64,000 nt of DNA, from contig CAZJWR010000003.1 in NCBI GenBank assembly GCA_964549765.1, positions 1 to 64,000 on the forward strand, written 5' to 3'. Positions 1 through 9,320 of this stretch are shown piece by piece. This stretch comes from CAZJWR01 sp964549765. Lineage in GTDB: Bacteria; Zixibacteria; MSB-5A5; GN15; JAAZOE01. Numbering within the stretch: the first letter of the stretch is position 1; every line of letters begins with the position of its first letter. The translations under genes and the position numbers were made by a program. The notes beneath the pieces are model-generated. The model worked only from the letters and a program-made list of their open reading frames with translations, was not told the DNA's origin and did no database searches.

Positions 1-254
1 TGATGCTTTTGTCGGCATCCGACTGGCAATTTCTGATTTCGACCTGGTCGGCCCGCGACTACGCCGAACTGCGCGTCAGCGAGCATTACAATGATTTCAA
101 GAAACTGGCGGAACTGGCCGACAAGGTCGCCTCTGGAAAAAACCCGTCGAGAGGCGAGACGGCGTTTCTGCATGATTGCCAGTCGCGCGACCGCCTGTTC
201 GGCGATATCGAATTGGGATGGTTCGCCAGAGTGGAGTATCCTGCTCTGGCATAG
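1..254 (+). CDS. GH57 1,4-alpha-glucan branching enzyme, C-terminal fragment
   Basis: This is the 3' end of a gene that begins upstream of the window; the reading frame is open to the left edge. The visible tail of about 83 residues contains SDWQFLISTWSARDYAE followed by a helical EHYNDFKKL segment. That pattern is typical of the DUF1957 C-terminal domain of family 57 glycosidases, which make alpha-1,6 branches in glycogen. The catalytic barrel lies outside the window, so the activity is inferred from the tail alone. An archaeal-type GH57 alpha-amylase would be the alternative. The next gene starts 18 bp downstream on the same strand. Confidence 0.7.
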   Translation, partial: MLLSASDWQFLISTWSARDYAELRVSEHYNDFKKLAELADKVASGKNPSRGETAFLHDCQSRDRLFGDIELGWFARVEYPALA

Positions 255-271
255 GTGGAGGGATTTGGGGG

Positions 272-493
272 ATGTCACACGTTTCGCCGACGGCCCGCAA
301 CGTCGTCACCTGTCCCTTCTGCAAGGAACTGGTCGCCAGGGGCGCGGTGCGGTGCCCCCATTGTCATTCCAATCTGGTCGTTCCCAGGAAGCGCAAGAAA
401 CGCCCGTTCGTAATCGGCAATTTCATGCTGGGTTTCTACGCGGCGACAATAATCTGGCTGTTGCTGATTATTTTCTATTTGTCAAAATCGTAG
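272..493 (+). CDS. Small zinc-ribbon membrane protein
   Basis: This encodes about 73 residues. An N-terminal double-CxxC zinc ribbon (CPFC, then CPHC 14 residues on) is followed by a basic RKRKKR stretch and one hydrophobic segment near the C-terminus, so the ribbon should be anchored at the inner face of the membrane. I chose the ATG at 272 because a purine-rich GGAGGG sits about 10 bp upstream. The open frame extends further 5', but that part overlaps the branching-enzyme gene and has an unlikely Arg-rich composition. No enzymatic function is visible. Members of this class are usually annotated as zinc-ribbon domain proteins of unknown role. Confidence 0.65.
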   Translation: MSHVSPTARNVVTCPFCKELVARGAVRCPHCHSNLVVPRKRKKRPFVIGNFMLGFYAATIIWLLLIIFYLSKS

Positions 494-586
494 TATGGCC
501 GACCGCACATTGTCACCCCATAATATACCCACATGTCATCCAAAATCGACCCGTCCGGCGGAGTAAATTATCCATCGAACGAATTG

Positions 587-1360
587 TCACAGTACGACCC
601 GCATGCCGTCTTCGGCGATCTCGACGTTAGTCAAACCCATCTTCCGCGCCGCCGACAGAGCCGCGTCGGTTTCATAATCCTCGGCGATATGCGTTAGAAC
701 GATTCGCACGACATTATCGTGAGCCGCTCTTTGCAGCACCGCATCCAGATCGATATGCGTCGATTCGATCACTAATAGATCGACGCCGCGGAGATGATCG
801 AGCAGGTCCTTTTCCGATCCGAGATCGGCCGAATACAGGATCGTCCTGCCATCGGCGGTGATTTTGAAGGAAAAACACTGCTGCTTGTTGGCCAGGCCGT
901 ATTCCTCGACAAACGGCTCATATTTTTTCAGATGGCTGTTGGCGATCGATTGAATAGTTACATCATCGACGCGGATCGGGTCATCTTCATGGACAAGCAT
1001 AAACGAAAGATCGAACGGCAGCTTCTGCTCGATGATGTACATCATGCGGCACGTCGCCTGCGTCGGCGCCAGCGCTTCCTCGGGGAGATGAATCGTCAAC
1101 GGCTCCCGACGCCCGGCCAGGTATTGCATCTGAATATACAACGGCAGATCGCATATATGATCGGGATGGGTATGCGATATGATTACTCGTTCCACGTTCA
1201 GCGGATCGAATCCCGCGGACCGAAACGCCCGCGATACACCGCCGCCGCAGTCGAATTGAAACAGACGGCCGCCGACATCGAGCACATACCCCGAATTGCC
1301 GCGGTCCGGCTGCGGCATCCCCGCCGACGACCCCAGAATTGTAAACGTCACATCCGGCAT
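587..1360 (-). CDS. MBL-fold metallo-hydrolase, RNase Z-like
   Basis: This 257-residue soluble protein has the metallo-beta-lactamase signature HTHPDH at residues 63-68, an early TILGSSAGMPQPDRGNSGY strand-loop, a metal-bridging Asp in SADLG near 179 and a late His in LTHIAEDY. This layout matches RNase Z/ElaC-type and related phosphodiesterases, but the long exosite arm of true tRNase Z is not obvious. Cyclic phosphodiester hydrolysis is therefore as likely as tRNA 3' processing. An SD-like GGAAGG precedes the ATG. The gene is convergent with the zinc-ribbon gene at its 3' end. Confidence 0.8.
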   Translation of the reverse strand: MPDVTFTILGSSAGMPQPDRGNSGYVLDVGGRLFQFDCGGGVSRAFRSAGFDPLNVERVIISHTHPDHICDLPLYIQMQYLAGRREPLTIHLPEEALAPTQATCRMMYIIEQKLPFDLSFMLVHEDDPIRVDDVTIQSIANSHLKKYEPFVEEYGLANKQQCFSFKITADGRTILYSADLGSEKDLLDHLRGVDLLVIESTHIDLDAVLQRAAHDNVVRIVLTHIAEDYETDAALSAARKMGLTNVEIAEDGMRVVL

Positions 1361-1559
1361 GGCGCCTTCCTCGCAAAATCAAAGCGTGCGGCCCCATTAA
1401 TTATTCTTGTAGATATGTACGCGGCATAGGGTTTTTTCACTAATAGCCGGGAACCAAAGCGGTGATTTAATCGTAAATAAGAATGGCTGTTAAAACAAAA
1501 GGGTGGTATATACAATGATATGAGCACGCATTGGAATAGGATCTTTGTATGACCTCTCC

Positions 1560-1592
1560 GAACCCGGATCGCCCGATCCGGGTTCTCTCTTT
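1560..1592 (+). terminator. GC-rich hairpin between threonine aldolase and MBL gene
   Basis: A perfect inverted repeat with 11-bp arms (GAACCCGGATC at 1560-1570, GATCCGGGTTC at 1575-1585) has a 4-nt loop and is followed on the plus strand by TCTCTTTC. It lies just downstream of the minus-strand threonine aldolase stop, where it lacks a U-tract in that direction. It may still stall minus-strand transcription, or it may terminate antisense transcripts. The structure is certain; the terminator role is a guess. Confidence 0.45.
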
Positions 1593-1623
1593 CGGGAAAT
1601 TTCGGCGATACGCCCGCGGGCCA

Positions 1624-2667
1624 TCACTCCTGCATTATTTCGGTCACAGCCGCCGCCGCCCGGCGGCAATCCTCGGCGCTGGTATCGAGATTGGGGACGA
1701 ATCGCACCCGTTCGGCCCCGAATGGTACGCACAGCACGCCCCGCTCGGACAGCCGAGAAGTAAAGTCGTCGACCGACATCATATCCGGGTCGACGGTGGC
1801 GATCACGATATTGGTTTGCACGGTTTCCAGATCAACCGATAATCCCGGCAGGGCGGCGAACTGTTCGGCGAGGTAGCGAGCATTAGCGTGATCCTCGGCC
1901 AGGCGGTCGATGTTGTGCTGCAGAGCATATATCCCTGCCGCCGCCAGGATGCCGACCTGGCGCATGCCTCCGCCGAAGAGTTTTCGCGTGCGTCGTGCCT
2001 TCCCGATAAAATCCTTCGTCCCCAGTACCATCGATCCCACCGGCGCTCCCAGACCTTTGGAGAGGCAGACCGCGACGGAATCGAAATGGGAGGCATACAT
2101 CTCCAAAGCGATTCCGGTCGCAACATGAGCGTTCCAGAGCCGGGCGCCGTCGAGATGCATCCATAATCCGTGTTTGCGGGCGATGCTTTCGATTTCGGCA
2201 ATCGTCTCGATCGGATAGATCGTCCCCCCCGCCCGGTTGTGAGTATTTTCAAGAGCGATGATGGCCGTATGCGGATTATGAATATTTTGTGGGCGGATAT
2301 TTTTTCTGATCATTTCGGGTGACAGGATGCCTTTTTCGTCAGGCAGGGGATGCACCAGCAGACCGGAAATCACGGCCGGCGCGGCGACCTCGTAGTTGAT
2401 GATATGACAATCGGTGCCGCATAGGACTTCGTCTCCCCGTTCCGAAGCGGTGTAAAGACTCACCTGGTTGGCCATGGTGCCCGACGGCACGTACAGCGCC
2501 GCCTCTTTGCCCAGCATCTCGGCCACCATGGCTTCCAGTCGTTGGACGGTGGGATCGTCGCCGAAAACGTCGTCCCCGACGACGGCCTCGGCCATGGTCT
2601 TGCGCATTGCCGGCGACGGTTTGGTCACCGTGTCGGAGCGGAGATCGATGATTTTCTGTGTAGTCAT
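1624..2667 (-). CDS. ltaE: Low-specificity L-threonine aldolase
   Basis: This PLP enzyme cleaves L-threonine or allo-threonine to glycine and acetaldehyde. The 347-residue protein shows the family start DLRSDTVTKP, the phosphate-loop PSGTMANQVS at 62-70, the cofactor-stacking region ending in LDGARLWNA at 172-180 and the Schiff-base lysine in CLSKGLGAPVGS (K204). Length and motifs match bacterial LtaE closely. It follows the lipid kinase gene by 45 bp on the same strand and may be read from the same transcript, although the products share no pathway. Confidence 0.92.
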   Translation of the reverse strand: MTTQKIIDLRSDTVTKPSPAMRKTMAEAVVGDDVFGDDPTVQRLEAMVAEMLGKEAALYVPSGTMANQVSLYTASERGDEVLCGTDCHIINYEVAAPAVISGLLVHPLPDEKGILSPEMIRKNIRPQNIHNPHTAIIALENTHNRAGGTIYPIETIAEIESIARKHGLWMHLDGARLWNAHVATGIALEMYASHFDSVAVCLSKGLGAPVGSMVLGTKDFIGKARRTRKLFGGGMRQVGILAAAGIYALQHNIDRLAEDHANARYLAEQFAALPGLSVDLETVQTNIVIATVDPDMMSVDDFTSRLSERGVLCVPFGAERVRFVPNLDTSAEDCRRAAAAVTEIMQE

Positions 2668-2712
2668 ATGTTCGTCTCGAATTTTTACGTGTCGGTTTTC
2701 GAACGGCTATCG

Positions 2713-3348
2713 TTATCTGAATCCCTCGAACAGCGCCGCCCCTTCGTATCCCATCCAGTGCATGATCAAAAGCATCGCCGCGCCGGAGAGGATCGGCACC
2801 GCGAAATTGTCGTCGATCTTTCCCGAGAAAGCTTCGGCCAGGGTGGCGACGACGGCGCCGACCAACCCGACTACCATCGGCAAACCGGGAATAACGAACG
2901 ACACCAGCACCAGCGAAACCAGGCAAGCCAGCGATCCCTCGATCGATTTTCGGCCGATGAGCCGGTGGCGGCCCCATTTTCGGCCGACCAGGGCGGCGGC
3001 GATATCGCCGATGATGATATACGTGATGGCGGCGATAGCGATAGCTTTGGGATAGACGAAAATGACGAAGGCCGATGCGCTCAGGATATAACTGGCGCCG
3101 GTAAACGCGCCTTTCACTTCATGATCGCGGATTATGGGGCCGAGGAACGGCGCAAGCATGTCCCAGAACCGCCAGCACCGGAAACGGGATAGGTCGATAA
3201 GGACTGAGACGGCGGCCGGGACGGTTATACCAACGACCGCCACCGGAAACGAAACCAGATAATGCCCGATAGGTATGACCAGCGCGAAAAGATGAATGCC
3301 TTTGCGGACGAACTCCGCCGGCCATGAGATTTCGGCGGCCTCGCTCAT
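2713..3348 (-). CDS. CTP-type lipid kinase / phosphatidate cytidylyltransferase-like membrane protein
   Basis: This 211-residue protein has about six hydrophobic segments. It matches the SEC59/Dgk1-type family: an N-terminal RKGIHLF motif, a cytosolic GDIAAALVGRKWGRHRL loop and SGKIDDNFAVPI near the end. Eukaryotic and archaeal relatives use CTP to phosphorylate dolichol, diacylglycerol or geranylgeraniol. The bacterial substrate is not known and could be diacylglycerol or an isoprenoid alcohol. The ATG lies 1 bp after the stop of the upstream PpiC gene, so the two are translationally coupled. Confidence 0.75.
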   Translation of the reverse strand: MSEAAEISWPAEFVRKGIHLFALVIPIGHYLVSFPVAVVGITVPAAVSVLIDLSRFRCWRFWDMLAPFLGPIIRDHEVKGAFTGASYILSASAFVIFVYPKAIAIAAITYIIIGDIAAALVGRKWGRHRLIGRKSIEGSLACLVSLVLVSFVIPGLPMVVGLVGAVVATLAEAFSGKIDDNFAVPILSGAAMLLIMHWMGYEGAALFEGFR

Positions 3349-3349
3349 C

Positions 3350-5188
3350 TTACGGGTTATGGCGCATATTCGGCGGAAGCGGTGAGCTGTTGGTCATATC
3401 CGGCACCGGGAATTGCAGCTGCGAAACCATCCCATAATAAATCTTCGGCGGCTGGCCAAGCCGCGAAGTGACAAAATTCCGCAAAATCTCCCGCTCATGC
3501 TGGCGCAACAGGATAGGGCGGATTTCCGCCTTGGCCTGTGCGAACTCCCGGGAATAGGCGCGATCCAGAACCTTTATCAAATGGTAACCGTACTGAGTCT
3601 TGACCGGATGTGAAATCGATCCCACGGGCGTGTAGAGCGCGGCACGATAGAAGCTCTCCGGCATATCGTTGGGGCCGATTTCGCCCAGGTTGGCGGCGGC
3701 CCGCCGGATGTCGGGATCGCCGGGATAATATTTGTCGACCATCTCCATGAAATCTACTCCGGATAAAAGCAAATCCCGAACATATTCCGCAAGGGCCGAA
3801 TCCTGAAAGACGATTTGCTGAACCGTCACCGGCCGCTCGATACGATAATCGTCGAGATGGCTGTCGTAATAGGCGCGCATTTCATCGTCGCTGGGCTCGT
3901 ACCCATCGTCTAACAATCGCTGCCGCAGGACTGATAGAGAGTACTGTTTCAGTTTATTTTTGGACCATTCCCCGGTTTCCTCAGCCCGGTAATAGCCGAG
4001 TTTACGGGCGGCTTCCTTGAGTAGCTTCTGGGTCGCCGTCCCTCTCAGGATTTCGATCTTATCTTTGACGCTTAAATCTCCCGTGAGTCCATAGAATTGT
4101 CTGTATTTCGGTTCCTGCACGCGATACTCATCGACATAAATAGTGTCGTTTCCGTTTACCGTATCCTGCGGGTTGATATACACCAGAGCGTCGTCGCCGT
4201 CATGGAGCGAATCCGGCATCTTAATGGCGGCCGTGTCAAAGACCAGAGTGGCCGCATCCCGGAGTGAATCGATAAACTTTTTGCTCCGATCCATCAAGCC
4301 TTTTTGTTTCAATTCATTTTCGACCTGCTCGTACACGGAATCAATAGGCGTATAGTGTTCGGGGACAAAATCGTTGACGCGAAGGACGTGCCAGCCAAAG
4401 CGGGTCTTGATGACGCCGGATATTTCGCCGATGGGCGTATGTCCGACGGTGGAGTCAAAAGGCGCTACCATTTGCTCCAATTGGAAATAGCCGAGATCGC
4501 CGCCTCGGGCCGCCGTATTTTGATCCTGTGAATAGAGCATGGCCAAAGTGTCGAAATTCCTGCCTTCGAGGAGCAAATCTCGCAGTTCCACGACCTTCGC
4601 CTGGGCCGCCGAATCCAATTGCTCGGCGTTCATGTCCTTATACGTCGCCGAATCATCCGAATACCGCAATCCGTCCCCGGAAATCACAATATGCTGAGCG
4701 CGATATTTATCGGGCACATGAAAGGACTCCTTTTCGGCCTCATAGCCGGCCCGAACCACCGAGTCCGCAACCGTCACCGATTCCACAACCAGATTGATAT
4801 ACATCTTGCGCATTACCCGCTCATTGAAAAGATCCATATATTGCTGATACAGCGTGGGCGATTCGGTTTTGAGATCGAACTTCTCCGCATCCTGCGCCAA
4901 TAAACTGTCGGTTAGGATTTCGTAGACCGCCTTCATCGCTTTCAGAGAATCAATTTTCGGGACTTCACCCGGAACCTGAATTTTCGACAATTTGTGCGAC
5001 ATCATTTCGGAATCGATGTTCATCAGCGGCGATTCCGCAAAAATAAATACTTTGGTCGAATCCCCGGTTGCTTCCGTGGCCGGCAGGTCTTTTCTTCCGC
5101 CCGTACACCCGATGATCGCGGCTATAAGCAATAGCAGCGCGGCATATGTGATACATCTTCGCATCATACTTTTTCCCGTCCTATACAT
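3350..5188 (-). CDS. Periplasmic double-PpiC peptidyl-prolyl isomerase lipoprotein
   Basis: This 612-residue SurA/PrsA-like foldase is probably lipid-anchored in the periplasm: the N-terminal hydrophobic segment ends in an AAIIGC lipobox. It has a helical chaperone-like N-domain and then two parvulin domains. The first runs from about YRAQHIVI through GDLGYF to RFGWHVLRV. The second runs from TVQQIVF through NLGEIGPND to QYGYHLIKV. The ATG at 5188 gives a slightly long n-region; tandem ATGs seven and eight codons in (near 5167) behind a GGGA sequence are a plausible start. It is coupled to the downstream lipid kinase by a 1-bp gap. Confidence 0.88.
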   Translation of the reverse strand: MYRTGKSMMRRCITYAALLLLIAAIIGCTGGRKDLPATEATGDSTKVFIFAESPLMNIDSEMMSHKLSKIQVPGEVPKIDSLKAMKAVYEILTDSLLAQDAEKFDLKTESPTLYQQYMDLFNERVMRKMYINLVVESVTVADSVVRAGYEAEKESFHVPDKYRAQHIVISGDGLRYSDDSATYKDMNAEQLDSAAQAKVVELRDLLLEGRNFDTLAMLYSQDQNTAARGGDLGYFQLEQMVAPFDSTVGHTPIGEISGVIKTRFGWHVLRVNDFVPEHYTPIDSVYEQVENELKQKGLMDRSKKFIDSLRDAATLVFDTAAIKMPDSLHDGDDALVYINPQDTVNGNDTIYVDEYRVQEPKYRQFYGLTGDLSVKDKIEILRGTATQKLLKEAARKLGYYRAEETGEWSKNKLKQYSLSVLRQRLLDDGYEPSDDEMRAYYDSHLDDYRIERPVTVQQIVFQDSALAEYVRDLLLSGVDFMEMVDKYYPGDPDIRRAAANLGEIGPNDMPESFYRAALYTPVGSISHPVKTQYGYHLIKVLDRAYSREFAQAKAEIRPILLRQHEREILRNFVTSRLGQPPKIYYGMVSQLQFPVPDMTNSSPLPPNMRHNP

Positions 5189-5281
5189 TAAGCATATATG
5201 TTAATAGAATCATACCAAAAATCAAGCAAAAGTTCCCAATCTTATGCCGATGTAACGATTTAAGTGAGAGGAAAAAATGAG

Positions 5282-6994
5282 CTAGGAGCCGCTAATAGCG
5301 GTTACGGTGGGAATATCCTGCGAACCGGATTTCTCCCTGAGACCCCGAAACAGTAGACGAAATTCAGCGCCCTCGCCGGGGCGGGACGCTACTTCGATCC
5401 GGCCGTCCATCGCCTCCATGAGCCGGGAAACGATCGACAAACCCAGTCCCGTGCCCAGCCGCTTGGAGGAATGAAACGGCAAAAATATCTTGTCGATCTC
5501 TTCCTCCGGAATTCCCGGCCCGGTATCCCGAACGGTCAACAGGACCGCCCCGTCGTCGGGGTTTTCCGATATATTAAACTCGATATGCCCCGGGCCGCTT
5601 TCCAGGGCTTCACAAGCGTTAACGGCCAGATTCAACAGCAACTGTTTGAGTTGATCCTCATCCCCGGAAACATAGGTGACATGATTGGCCGCCCTGAGGT
5701 CGATGACGATTTTTTCCGTGTAGGCTGGATGCCGGCGGATCAATTCAATGACGTCGTAGATAACCCGTTGCAATTCCACTTTGCGCAATTGCGACCGTCC
5801 GATCCGGGCGTAAAGAAGGAAATCGGAGAGGATGCCGTTGAGACGGCCGGTTTCCTTGACGATCAGCGACATGAGGCTTTCATTGTCGCCGTCGAGGGGC
5901 AGTTCGCTTTTCAGCACCTCGACCGAGCCGGATATCGAGGCCAGGGGATTACGGATTTCATGGGCGATGCAGGCCGATAATTCGCCGATGGCCGCCATGC
6001 GGTCGGCCCGCCGCATTTTCTCTTCAAGCCGTTTGACCTCGGTCAGGTCCTGAAAAATGGCGATGACGCCGCGAATCCCGAAATCCTCATCGTACAGCAC
6101 CGACGTCGATATCCCGAGCGGAATCGTGGCCCCGGAGCGGCTGACAATCTCGAATTCGGACCGCGCGAACCACTCCCGCGAGCCCAGCACCGACATGAGG
6201 TTGTCGGCGAGGCGTTCGAGTCGGCCGCCGAAGACGCTCCGGCAATGCCGTCCGGACACTTCCGTCTCCTTCAGATCCAAGATCGATTCGGCGGTCCGGT
6301 TGAAATAGACGATATCACCGTTGGTGTCGATTGTTATCAGGCCACAATTAAGATGCCGCAGGATGTCGCCGGTATCCAGGCGGGCGCGTTTTAGCTCGGT
6401 CGAGGCCGAATGCAGCGCCCGGTCTTTCGACTGCAATTTCTCGGCCAGGTACCCGGACACAAAGGCCACCAGATAAAAGATCAGGACGTGCAGAAAGGTC
6501 GAATAGAAGACGATATCATCGGCGCTGAACAGGCTGTCGGTCATGGACGAGGCGGCCCCTCCCCCGCCGCCCAGAATTGCGGCGTTGACCCAGGATACTC
6601 CGGCGTAGGCTACGCTTACCAGGGACGCGACCAAAAGCGTCCCCACCAGTCGATAGACCAGCGCCGCCGAGACGATAGTCAACAGGAAGAGCACGGAAAA
6701 CGGGCTGTAAAGACTTCCGGTGGCATAGACGATGCCGACTTCGACAAGGATTTCCACCGAGAATTGGAGCGCTATCATGAAGCGATAGAGAAAGTGCAGT
6801 CTCATCCGACGGAACAGTAGCAGCGTGACCAGCATCGTCAGAGTGATGATGCAATAGACGAGAAAGGGAAACTGCAGAAACGACGGGAATTTCAGCCAGG
6901 CGACGATGACGCCGGAAATCATGCAGAACGTTATTAGACGTAACGGCAGCAGCCAGGCGCTTTTGACGCTTGGATATGGGAGAACGGAACCCAT
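5282..6994 (-). CDS. PilS-like membrane PAS histidine kinase
   Basis: The N-terminal part has about six hydrophobic segments. A PAS domain follows (GLITIDTNGDIVYFNRTAE region), then a HisKA box with IAHEIRNPL (phospho-acceptor His about residue 344), then a HATPase with N-box NLAVNACEA, G1 DTGPGIP and G2 GTGLGLSIV. The membrane-PAS-kinase plan and the position directly after pilC resemble PilS, the sensor that controls pilin expression. No partner NtrC-type regulator lies in the window. The frame is open to an ATG at 7021, but that codon sits inside a perfect palindrome, so I prefer the ATG at 6994. Confidence 0.85.
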   Translation of the reverse strand: MGSVLPYPSVKSAWLLPLRLITFCMISGVIVAWLKFPSFLQFPFLVYCIITLTMLVTLLLFRRMRLHFLYRFMIALQFSVEILVEVGIVYATGSLYSPFSVLFLLTIVSAALVYRLVGTLLVASLVSVAYAGVSWVNAAILGGGGGAASSMTDSLFSADDIVFYSTFLHVLIFYLVAFVSGYLAEKLQSKDRALHSASTELKRARLDTGDILRHLNCGLITIDTNGDIVYFNRTAESILDLKETEVSGRHCRSVFGGRLERLADNLMSVLGSREWFARSEFEIVSRSGATIPLGISTSVLYDEDFGIRGVIAIFQDLTEVKRLEEKMRRADRMAAIGELSACIAHEIRNPLASISGSVEVLKSELPLDGDNESLMSLIVKETGRLNGILSDFLLYARIGRSQLRKVELQRVIYDVIELIRRHPAYTEKIVIDLRAANHVTYVSGDEDQLKQLLLNLAVNACEALESGPGHIEFNISENPDDGAVLLTVRDTGPGIPEEEIDKIFLPFHSSKRLGTGLGLSIVSRLMEAMDGRIEVASRPGEGAEFRLLFRGLREKSGSQDIPTVTAISGS

Positions 6995-7000
6995 AGAGAG

Positions 7001-7025
7001 ATGGGTGGGCCGGCGGCCCACCCAT
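7001..7025. repeat. Perfect 25-nt GC-rich palindrome between pilC and the kinase
   Basis: The 12-bp arms ATGGGTGGGCCG (7001-7012) and CGGCCCACCCAT (7014-7025) flank a single G. The palindrome starts 6 bp after the pilC stop codon and ends 7 bp before the preferred kinase start. No U-tract follows in the direction of transcription. It may be an mRNA-stabilising 3' structure for the pil transcript, a processing site, or an operator. Confidence 0.6.
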
Positions 7026-7030
7026 TGAAA

Positions 7031-8230
7031 TTATTGGATCTTTCCGATAATGTCGAACATCGGCAGGTACATCGCAATCAGAATACCACCGATGACAATA
7101 CCCATGATCACGATCACCACCGGTTCGATGATGGAGGTCAGGGCGCCTACGGCGGCGTCCACTTCCTCATCGTAAAAATCGGCGATCTTGTTGAGCATTT
7201 CATCGAGGCCGCCGGTCTTTTCACCAACGGAGATCATCTGCGTCACCATCGGCGGGAACACGCCGGTTTCTTTCAGTGGCGCTGTGATGGTATCACCCTC
7301 GGCGATCGAAATGACCGACCGCTTGATGGCGTCGTGCACGACCCGGTTGCCGGCTGTCTTGGCCGTGATTTCGAGCGCCTCCAGAATCGACACGCCCGAG
7401 GATAACAAGGTGCCGAGTGTTCGCGAAAAACGGGAGATGGCAGCCTTGCGGATCAGCGTCCCCAGCACGGGGAAATTAAGCATAATTTTGTCGACCGTCA
7501 GCCGTCCGTTCGGCGTGCGCACGATCAATCTATAGGCGACAACCGCGGCTATCAGCGCGCCGAATATCAGTAAGACGTTGTTCTTGAGGAAATTCGAAAT
7601 ACTCATCACAACCAACGTCGGCGTCGGCAATTCCGATCCCAGTCCGGCAAACATCCTGGCGAAGACCGGCACGACATAGGTCAACATCGCAATGACAACG
7701 CCGGTGGCCACGACAACGATGACCGCCGGATACATTAACGCCCCTTTTACCTTGCGGATCAGGGCGTCGGCCTTCTCACGATAGTTGGCCAGTCGAACCA
7801 GAATCACGTCGAGGGCGCCGCCCATTTCGCCGGCCTCGACCATATTGGTATAAAGCTGGTCGAACACCTTCGGGTGCCGCGCCAGGGCGTCGGCCAGGGT
7901 GGAACCGCCCTGTACGGCGTCCTTGACCTGCATGATAACCTTGCGCATTTCCTTCGATTCCACCTGCGAAGCTAGAATTTCGAGACACTGAATCATCGGC
8001 AATCCCGAGCCGATCATGGTCGCGAACTGGCGGGTAAACCGGGAAATGTCATGCCGCCTGATCCCGGTGCCGATCTTGATGTTGATCTGCGACGGTTTTT
8101 TGCGAATGCTGCTGACCAGGATGCGGTTCTTGCGCAGAATCCGTTCCAGATCCTGCTGGTTTTTGGCCTTGAGAGCGCCGCTGACCATCGTGCCTCCCAG
8201 GGTCTTGCCTTTATATTCGTATTCGGGCAT
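7031..8230 (-). CDS. pilC: Type IV pilus inner-membrane platform protein PilC
   Basis: This 399-residue polytopic protein is the platform on which PilB and PilT act to polymerise or retract pilin. It has the two tandem GspF/T2SF domains, the first beginning FTRQFATMIGSGLPMIQCLE and the second FSRTLGTLLSSGVSILEALE, and hydrophobic segments near residues 170-195, 220-240 and 375-395. The N-terminus YEYKGKTLGGTMVSGALKA is the usual PilC beginning. It lies 13 bp downstream of pilT in the order pilB-pilT-pilC. No pilin, PilM-Q or PilD gene is present in the window. Confidence 0.95.
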   Translation of the reverse strand: MPEYEYKGKTLGGTMVSGALKAKNQQDLERILRKNRILVSSIRKKPSQINIKIGTGIRRHDISRFTRQFATMIGSGLPMIQCLEILASQVESKEMRKVIMQVKDAVQGGSTLADALARHPKVFDQLYTNMVEAGEMGGALDVILVRLANYREKADALIRKVKGALMYPAVIVVVATGVVIAMLTYVVPVFARMFAGLGSELPTPTLVVMSISNFLKNNVLLIFGALIAAVVAYRLIVRTPNGRLTVDKIMLNFPVLGTLIRKAAISRFSRTLGTLLSSGVSILEALEITAKTAGNRVVHDAIKRSVISIAEGDTITAPLKETGVFPPMVTQMISVGEKTGGLDEMLNKIADFYDEEVDAAVGALTSIIEPVVIVIMGIVIGGILIAMYLPMFDIIGKIQ

Positions 8231-8243
8231 ATCGCACTACTCC

Positions 8244-9320
8244 TTATGCCATCACCGGGGAGGATTGCTTGGAGAGCATGTCGTTGATCTCCGCCGGGTC
8301 GGAACTGCGTCCGAGACAATCGTTAAGCGTTATCTTCCCCGATCGATATAATTCGGCCAGAGACATATTCATCGTCTTCATACCGTATTTCTGACCCGAC
8401 TGAATCATGCTGTATACCTGGTGAATCTTGTCGTCGCGAATGATGGCGCGGATGGCCGGGGTGCAGACCATGATTTCCAATGCCAGGCAGCGCCCGCCGC
8501 CGATTTTGGGCACCAGCTGCTGCGCGACCACGGCCTGAAGGCAGAATGACAACGTCACGCGGATCTGCTCCTGCTGGTTGGTCGGAAATACATCGATGAT
8601 GCGGTTGATCGTCTCCGCCGCCGAATTGGTGTGCAGGGTGGCGAAGGCCAGGTGGCCGGTTTCGGAAATGTTCAGGGCCGACTCAATGGTTTCCAGATCG
8701 CGCATCTCGCCCACCAGAACCACGTCGGGATCCTCACGCAGGGCGTATTTCAAAGCCGACGAGAACGACGGCGTGTCGCTAAAAACCTCGCGCTGATTGA
8801 TGAGACAGTTGTTGTGCCGATGGAGATACTCGATCGGGTCCTCGACGGTAATGATATGATAATTATGCTCGCGATTTATCTTGTCGATAATGGCCGCCAG
8901 CGTCGTCGATTTACCCGATCCGGTGGGGCCGGTCACCAAAACCAGTCCGCGCGGAAGATTGGCCATCTCGGCGACCACCTTGGGCAATCCAAGCTCTTCG
9001 AAGGATTTAATCTTGAAGGGAATCTGACGAATGGCCACCGCCACGTTGCCGCGCTGCATAAAGACGTTGCAGCGAAAACGGCTGAGATTTTCCAGTCCGA
9101 ACGAAAGATCGAGTTCGTTTTTCTCTTCGAATTTCTTGCGCTGTTTATCGTTCATGATGCTGTAGGCCAGCTTCATGGTCATCTCGGCGGTCAAGACGTC
9201 GTGATCGGACCGCACCAGTCGCCCATCAATGCGCACTTGCGGCGGCGATCCCACCGTGAGGTGAAGATCGGACGCTCCTCGTTTGACCATTTCTTCCAAA
9301 AGCTCGCGGAGGGTTACCAT
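8244..9320 (-). CDS. pilT: Type IV pilus retraction ATPase PilT
   Basis: This 358-residue hexameric AAA-type ATPase powers pilus retraction, twitching and DNA uptake. It shows the N-terminal PAS-like region with GASDLHLTVGSPP, Walker A GPTGSGKSTT, the Asp box TVEDPIEYLH, Walker B DPDVVLVGEMRD, the His box TGHLAFATLHTN and a C-terminal AIRAIIRDDK segment (AIRNLIRE in most relatives). An AGAAGGAG-type SD precedes the ATG. The 205-bp leader between pilB and pilT contains short inverted repeats (GGAAATCC/AAGGTTTCC and CAGCC-TTTT-GGCTG) and may allow separate control of retraction, but I see no known riboswitch there. Confidence 0.97.
   Translation of the reverse strand: MVTLRELLEEMVKRGASDLHLTVGSPPQVRIDGRLVRSDHDVLTAEMTMKLAYSIMNDKQRKKFEEKNELDLSFGLENLSRFRCNVFMQRGNVAVAIRQIPFKIKSFEELGLPKVVAEMANLPRGLVLVTGPTGSGKSTTLAAIIDKINREHNYHIITVEDPIEYLHRHNNCLINQREVFSDTPSFSSALKYALREDPDVVLVGEMRDLETIESALNISETGHLAFATLHTNSAAETINRIIDVFPTNQQEQIRVTLSFCLQAVVAQQLVPKIGGGRCLALEIMVCTPAIRAIIRDDKIHQVYSMIQSGQKYGMKTMNMSLAELYRSGKITLNDCLGRSSDPAEINDMLSKQSSPVMA

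Noticed and set aside
91..630. 179-codon open frame on the plus strand
   Set aside because: It overlaps the branching-enzyme tail and the zinc-ribbon gene in another frame and has Arg/Trp-rich shadow composition.
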